From: Casuarina equisetifolia
Lineage: Eukaryota > Streptophyta > Magnoliopsida > Fagales > Casuarinaceae
DNA: 64,000 nt
Reading direction: 5' to 3'
Assembly: GCA_028551475.1 (NCBI GenBank)
Contig: CM052361.1
Coordinates: forward strand, 7,447,501-7,511,500
A model generated the notes under the pieces. The model saw nothing but the letters and a program-made list of their open reading frames with translations. It was not told where the DNA came from and made no database searches. The number at the start of each line of letters is the position of its first letter. Within the stretch, counting starts at the first letter, position 1. This document shows, piece after piece, positions 62,476 to 64,000 of this stretch. Position numbers and translations under genes: made by a program.

Positions 62476-64000
62476 ATGTTGAAAAAAGTGGAGCGAAGAG
62501 TCAGAACCTTAATCCCCAAGAGTTTTAGAAAACGTCGCAGGCCCCATAAACCCACGTCGCCCCCACCGTCTCCGCCACCGCTGGAAACCCCCATCATGCC
62601 GCCTCCACCACCTGAAATCCAACCTCCCAAACCATTCGTCTTCCCTCAATCCCAGTCCGCAATCCTTCCTGACCCCTCGACCTTCTTCTCCCCTGCTCTC
62701 CTTTCCGCCCCACTCCCCACTAACTCTTTTTTCCAAAACTTCACCCTAAAAAATGGTGATCAGCCTGAGTACATCCATCCCTACCTCGTCAAATCCTCCG
62801 CCTCCTCCCTTTCCCTCTCCTACCCATCTCGCGTCTCCAACTCGGCTTTCCTCTACCAGGTTTTCAACGCTGATCTTACTATCTCTGCAGCGGAAGATGC
62901 CCATCAAGATGCCCAACAAACACACGTTATCTCGTCCTTTGGTGATCTCAATGTCACTCTGGACTTTCCCTCTGCCAAAATGAGATTCTTCCTTGTCCGG
63001 GGAAGCCCGTTTCTGACATGCTCTGTATCAGGTGGCACGGCTGTTTCCATATCGACCATCCATGCCATTCTCTCGTTTTCGGCAAACGCTGCTCTCACGA
63101 AGTACACCGTCAAGCTGAACAACGATCAGACATGGCTTATTTACACGTCTTCGCCAATCAATCTCACGAACAGCCTTTCCATGATCACTTCTACAGGGTT
63201 TTCGGGCATAATAAGGATTGCAGCGTTGCCGGACTCCGATCCGATGAACGAGGCGATCCTTGACCGGTTCAGTTCCTGTTACCCGGTCTCTGGTGATGCT
63301 GTATTCACCAAGCCATTTACCTTGGAATACAAATGGGAGAAGAAAGGATGGGGGGACTTGCTCATGTTAGCACACCCTCTTCATCTTCGGCTGCTGGATC
63401 GTGATGACTCTAAAGTCACTGTCTTGGAGGATTTTAAGTACAAGAGTGTTGATGGTGAGCTTGTTGGTGTTGTTGGAGATGCTTGGGAATTGAAAGCAGC
63501 CCCGGTGCCTGCAAATTGGCATTCATCTAGAGGTATCAAAGAAGAGTCATATGCTGAGGTTATCAGTGCACTGTCTGCGGATGTTGAGGCCTTGGATCCG
63601 ACGGCCATAACAACCAATTCGTCTTACTTTTACGGCAAATTGATTGCAAGAGCGGCGAGGTTGGCATTGGTAGCTGAGGAGGTGGGCTTTCTTGAGGCGA
63701 TTCCTAAGATAAGGAAGTTTCTGAAGGATACGATTGAGCCATGGTTGGATGGAACTTTTAGTGGAAACGGTTTTCTGTATGATGCTAAGTGGGGTGGGGT
63801 TGTCACTAAGCAAGGGGCATCTGATTCAGGGGCTGATTTTGGTTTTGGTGTTTATAATGATCACCATTATCATCTGGGGTACTTTCTTTATGCGATTGCA
63901 GCGCTTGCCAAGATTGACCCAGCGTGGGGGAGAAAGTATAGGCCTCAAGCTTACTCACTTATGGCAGATTTTATGACCTTGGGCAGGAGATCAAATTATA
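62476..64000 (+). CDS. GH81 endo-1,3-beta-glucanase, 5' part (runs off the window)
   Basis: Open from the ATG at 62476 to the window edge (508 codons, no intron so far). This is a glycoside hydrolase family 81 endo-1,3-beta-glucanase, which cuts callose-type or fungal beta-1,3-glucan by inversion; Arabidopsis At5g15870 is the likely counterpart. Visible: a basic, Pro-rich N-terminus ([18 protein letters not shown]) with no clear signal peptide, then PLPTNSFFQNFTLKNG and PYLVKSS typical of the family's N-terminal beta-domain, then the start of the (alpha/alpha)6 part with FLYDAKWGGVV, GADFGFGVYNDHHYHLGYF (Asp in the NDHHYH motif) and AWGRKYRPQ. The catalytic Glu region and the C-terminus lie beyond 64000. 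Family members are 650-780 aa, so about two thirds is here. Confidence 0.93.
   Translation, partial: MLKKVERRVRTLIPKSFRKRRRPHKPTSPPPSPPPLETPIMPPPPPEIQPPKPFVFPQSQSAILPDPSTFFSPALLSAPLPTNSFFQNFTLKNGDQPEYIHPYLVKSSASSLSLSYPSRVSNSAFLYQVFNADLTISAAEDAHQDAQQTHVISSFGDLNVTLDFPSAKMRFFLVRGSPFLTCSVSGGTAVSISTIHAILSFSANAALTKYTVKLNNDQTWLIYTSSPINLTNSLSMITSTGFSGIIRIAALPDSDPMNEAILDRFSSCYPVSGDAVFTKPFTLEYKWEKKGWGDLLMLAHPLHLRLLDRDDSKVTVLEDFKYKSVDGELVGVVGDAWELKAAPVPANWHSSRGIKEESYAEVISALSADVEALDPTAITTNSSYFYGKLIARAARLALVAEEVGFLEAIPKIRKFLKDTIEPWLDGTFSGNGFLYDAKWGGVVTKQGASDSGADFGFGVYNDHHYHLGYFLYAIAALAKIDPAWGRKYRPQAYSLMADFMTLGRRSNY

Overview
This window reads as nuclear DNA of a flowering plant, most likely a eudicot; I cannot name the species. 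The evidence is intron-rich genes with GT..AG junctions, AT-rich spacers, decayed Ty1/copia, Ty3/gypsy and LINE remnants, and plant-only families (UGT71-type glycosyltransferase, PLS-class PPR protein, PERK receptor kinase, isoprenylcysteine methylesterase).

Layout. From 1 to 12 kb there are two intronless genes: a UDP-glycosyltransferase (minus, 1255-2688) and an organelle PPR editing-factor homologue close to Arabidopsis AEF1/MPR25 (plus, 6040-8565). A gag remnant and a LINE remnant lie in the spacers. From 12.6 to 32.8 kb is a tandem segmental duplication with phase marks near 12.62, 15.89, 21.15 and 32.56 kb. Three of its units carry a small three-exon gene on the minus strand for a secreted, cysteine-rich, RALF-resembling peptide (13983-14712, 17111-17821, 22255-22968). 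The longer units end in worn fragments that resemble the 3' end of the isoprenylcysteine methylesterase gene just downstream. Unit 3 is split by an old Ty1/copia element (25235-31632, 5-bp target duplication), which itself holds a solo gypsy-type LTR (29332-30978).

From 33 to 55 kb four multi-exon genes lie head to tail on the minus strand, and all their exons join in frame: an ICME-type prenylcysteine methylesterase (33063-38304, 11 exons, 410 aa), a TMEM33/POM33-family membrane protein (39641-44556, 9 exons, 342 aa), a cinnamoyl-CoA-reductase-like protein (46511-48828, 5 exons, 347 aa) and a PERK receptor kinase (49854-55049, 8 exons, 707 aa). From 55 to 62.4 kb there is AT-rich spacer with a second decayed copia fragment. 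At the right edge a GH81 endo-1,3-beta-glucanase (plus) starts at 62476 and runs off the window.

The genes do not form one pathway. ICME, the TMEM33-like gene and GH81 being together looks like conserved microsynteny with the Arabidopsis CO/COL1 region of chromosome 5 and its paralogous segment on chromosome 3. The most novel content is the peptide-gene array. In two copies, intron 2 read through in frame encodes a second version of the same C-terminal C-x-P-Y/F-x3-C module that the spliced form takes from exon 3. The gene cores are far more alike than the flanks of the same units, which suggests local gene conversion.
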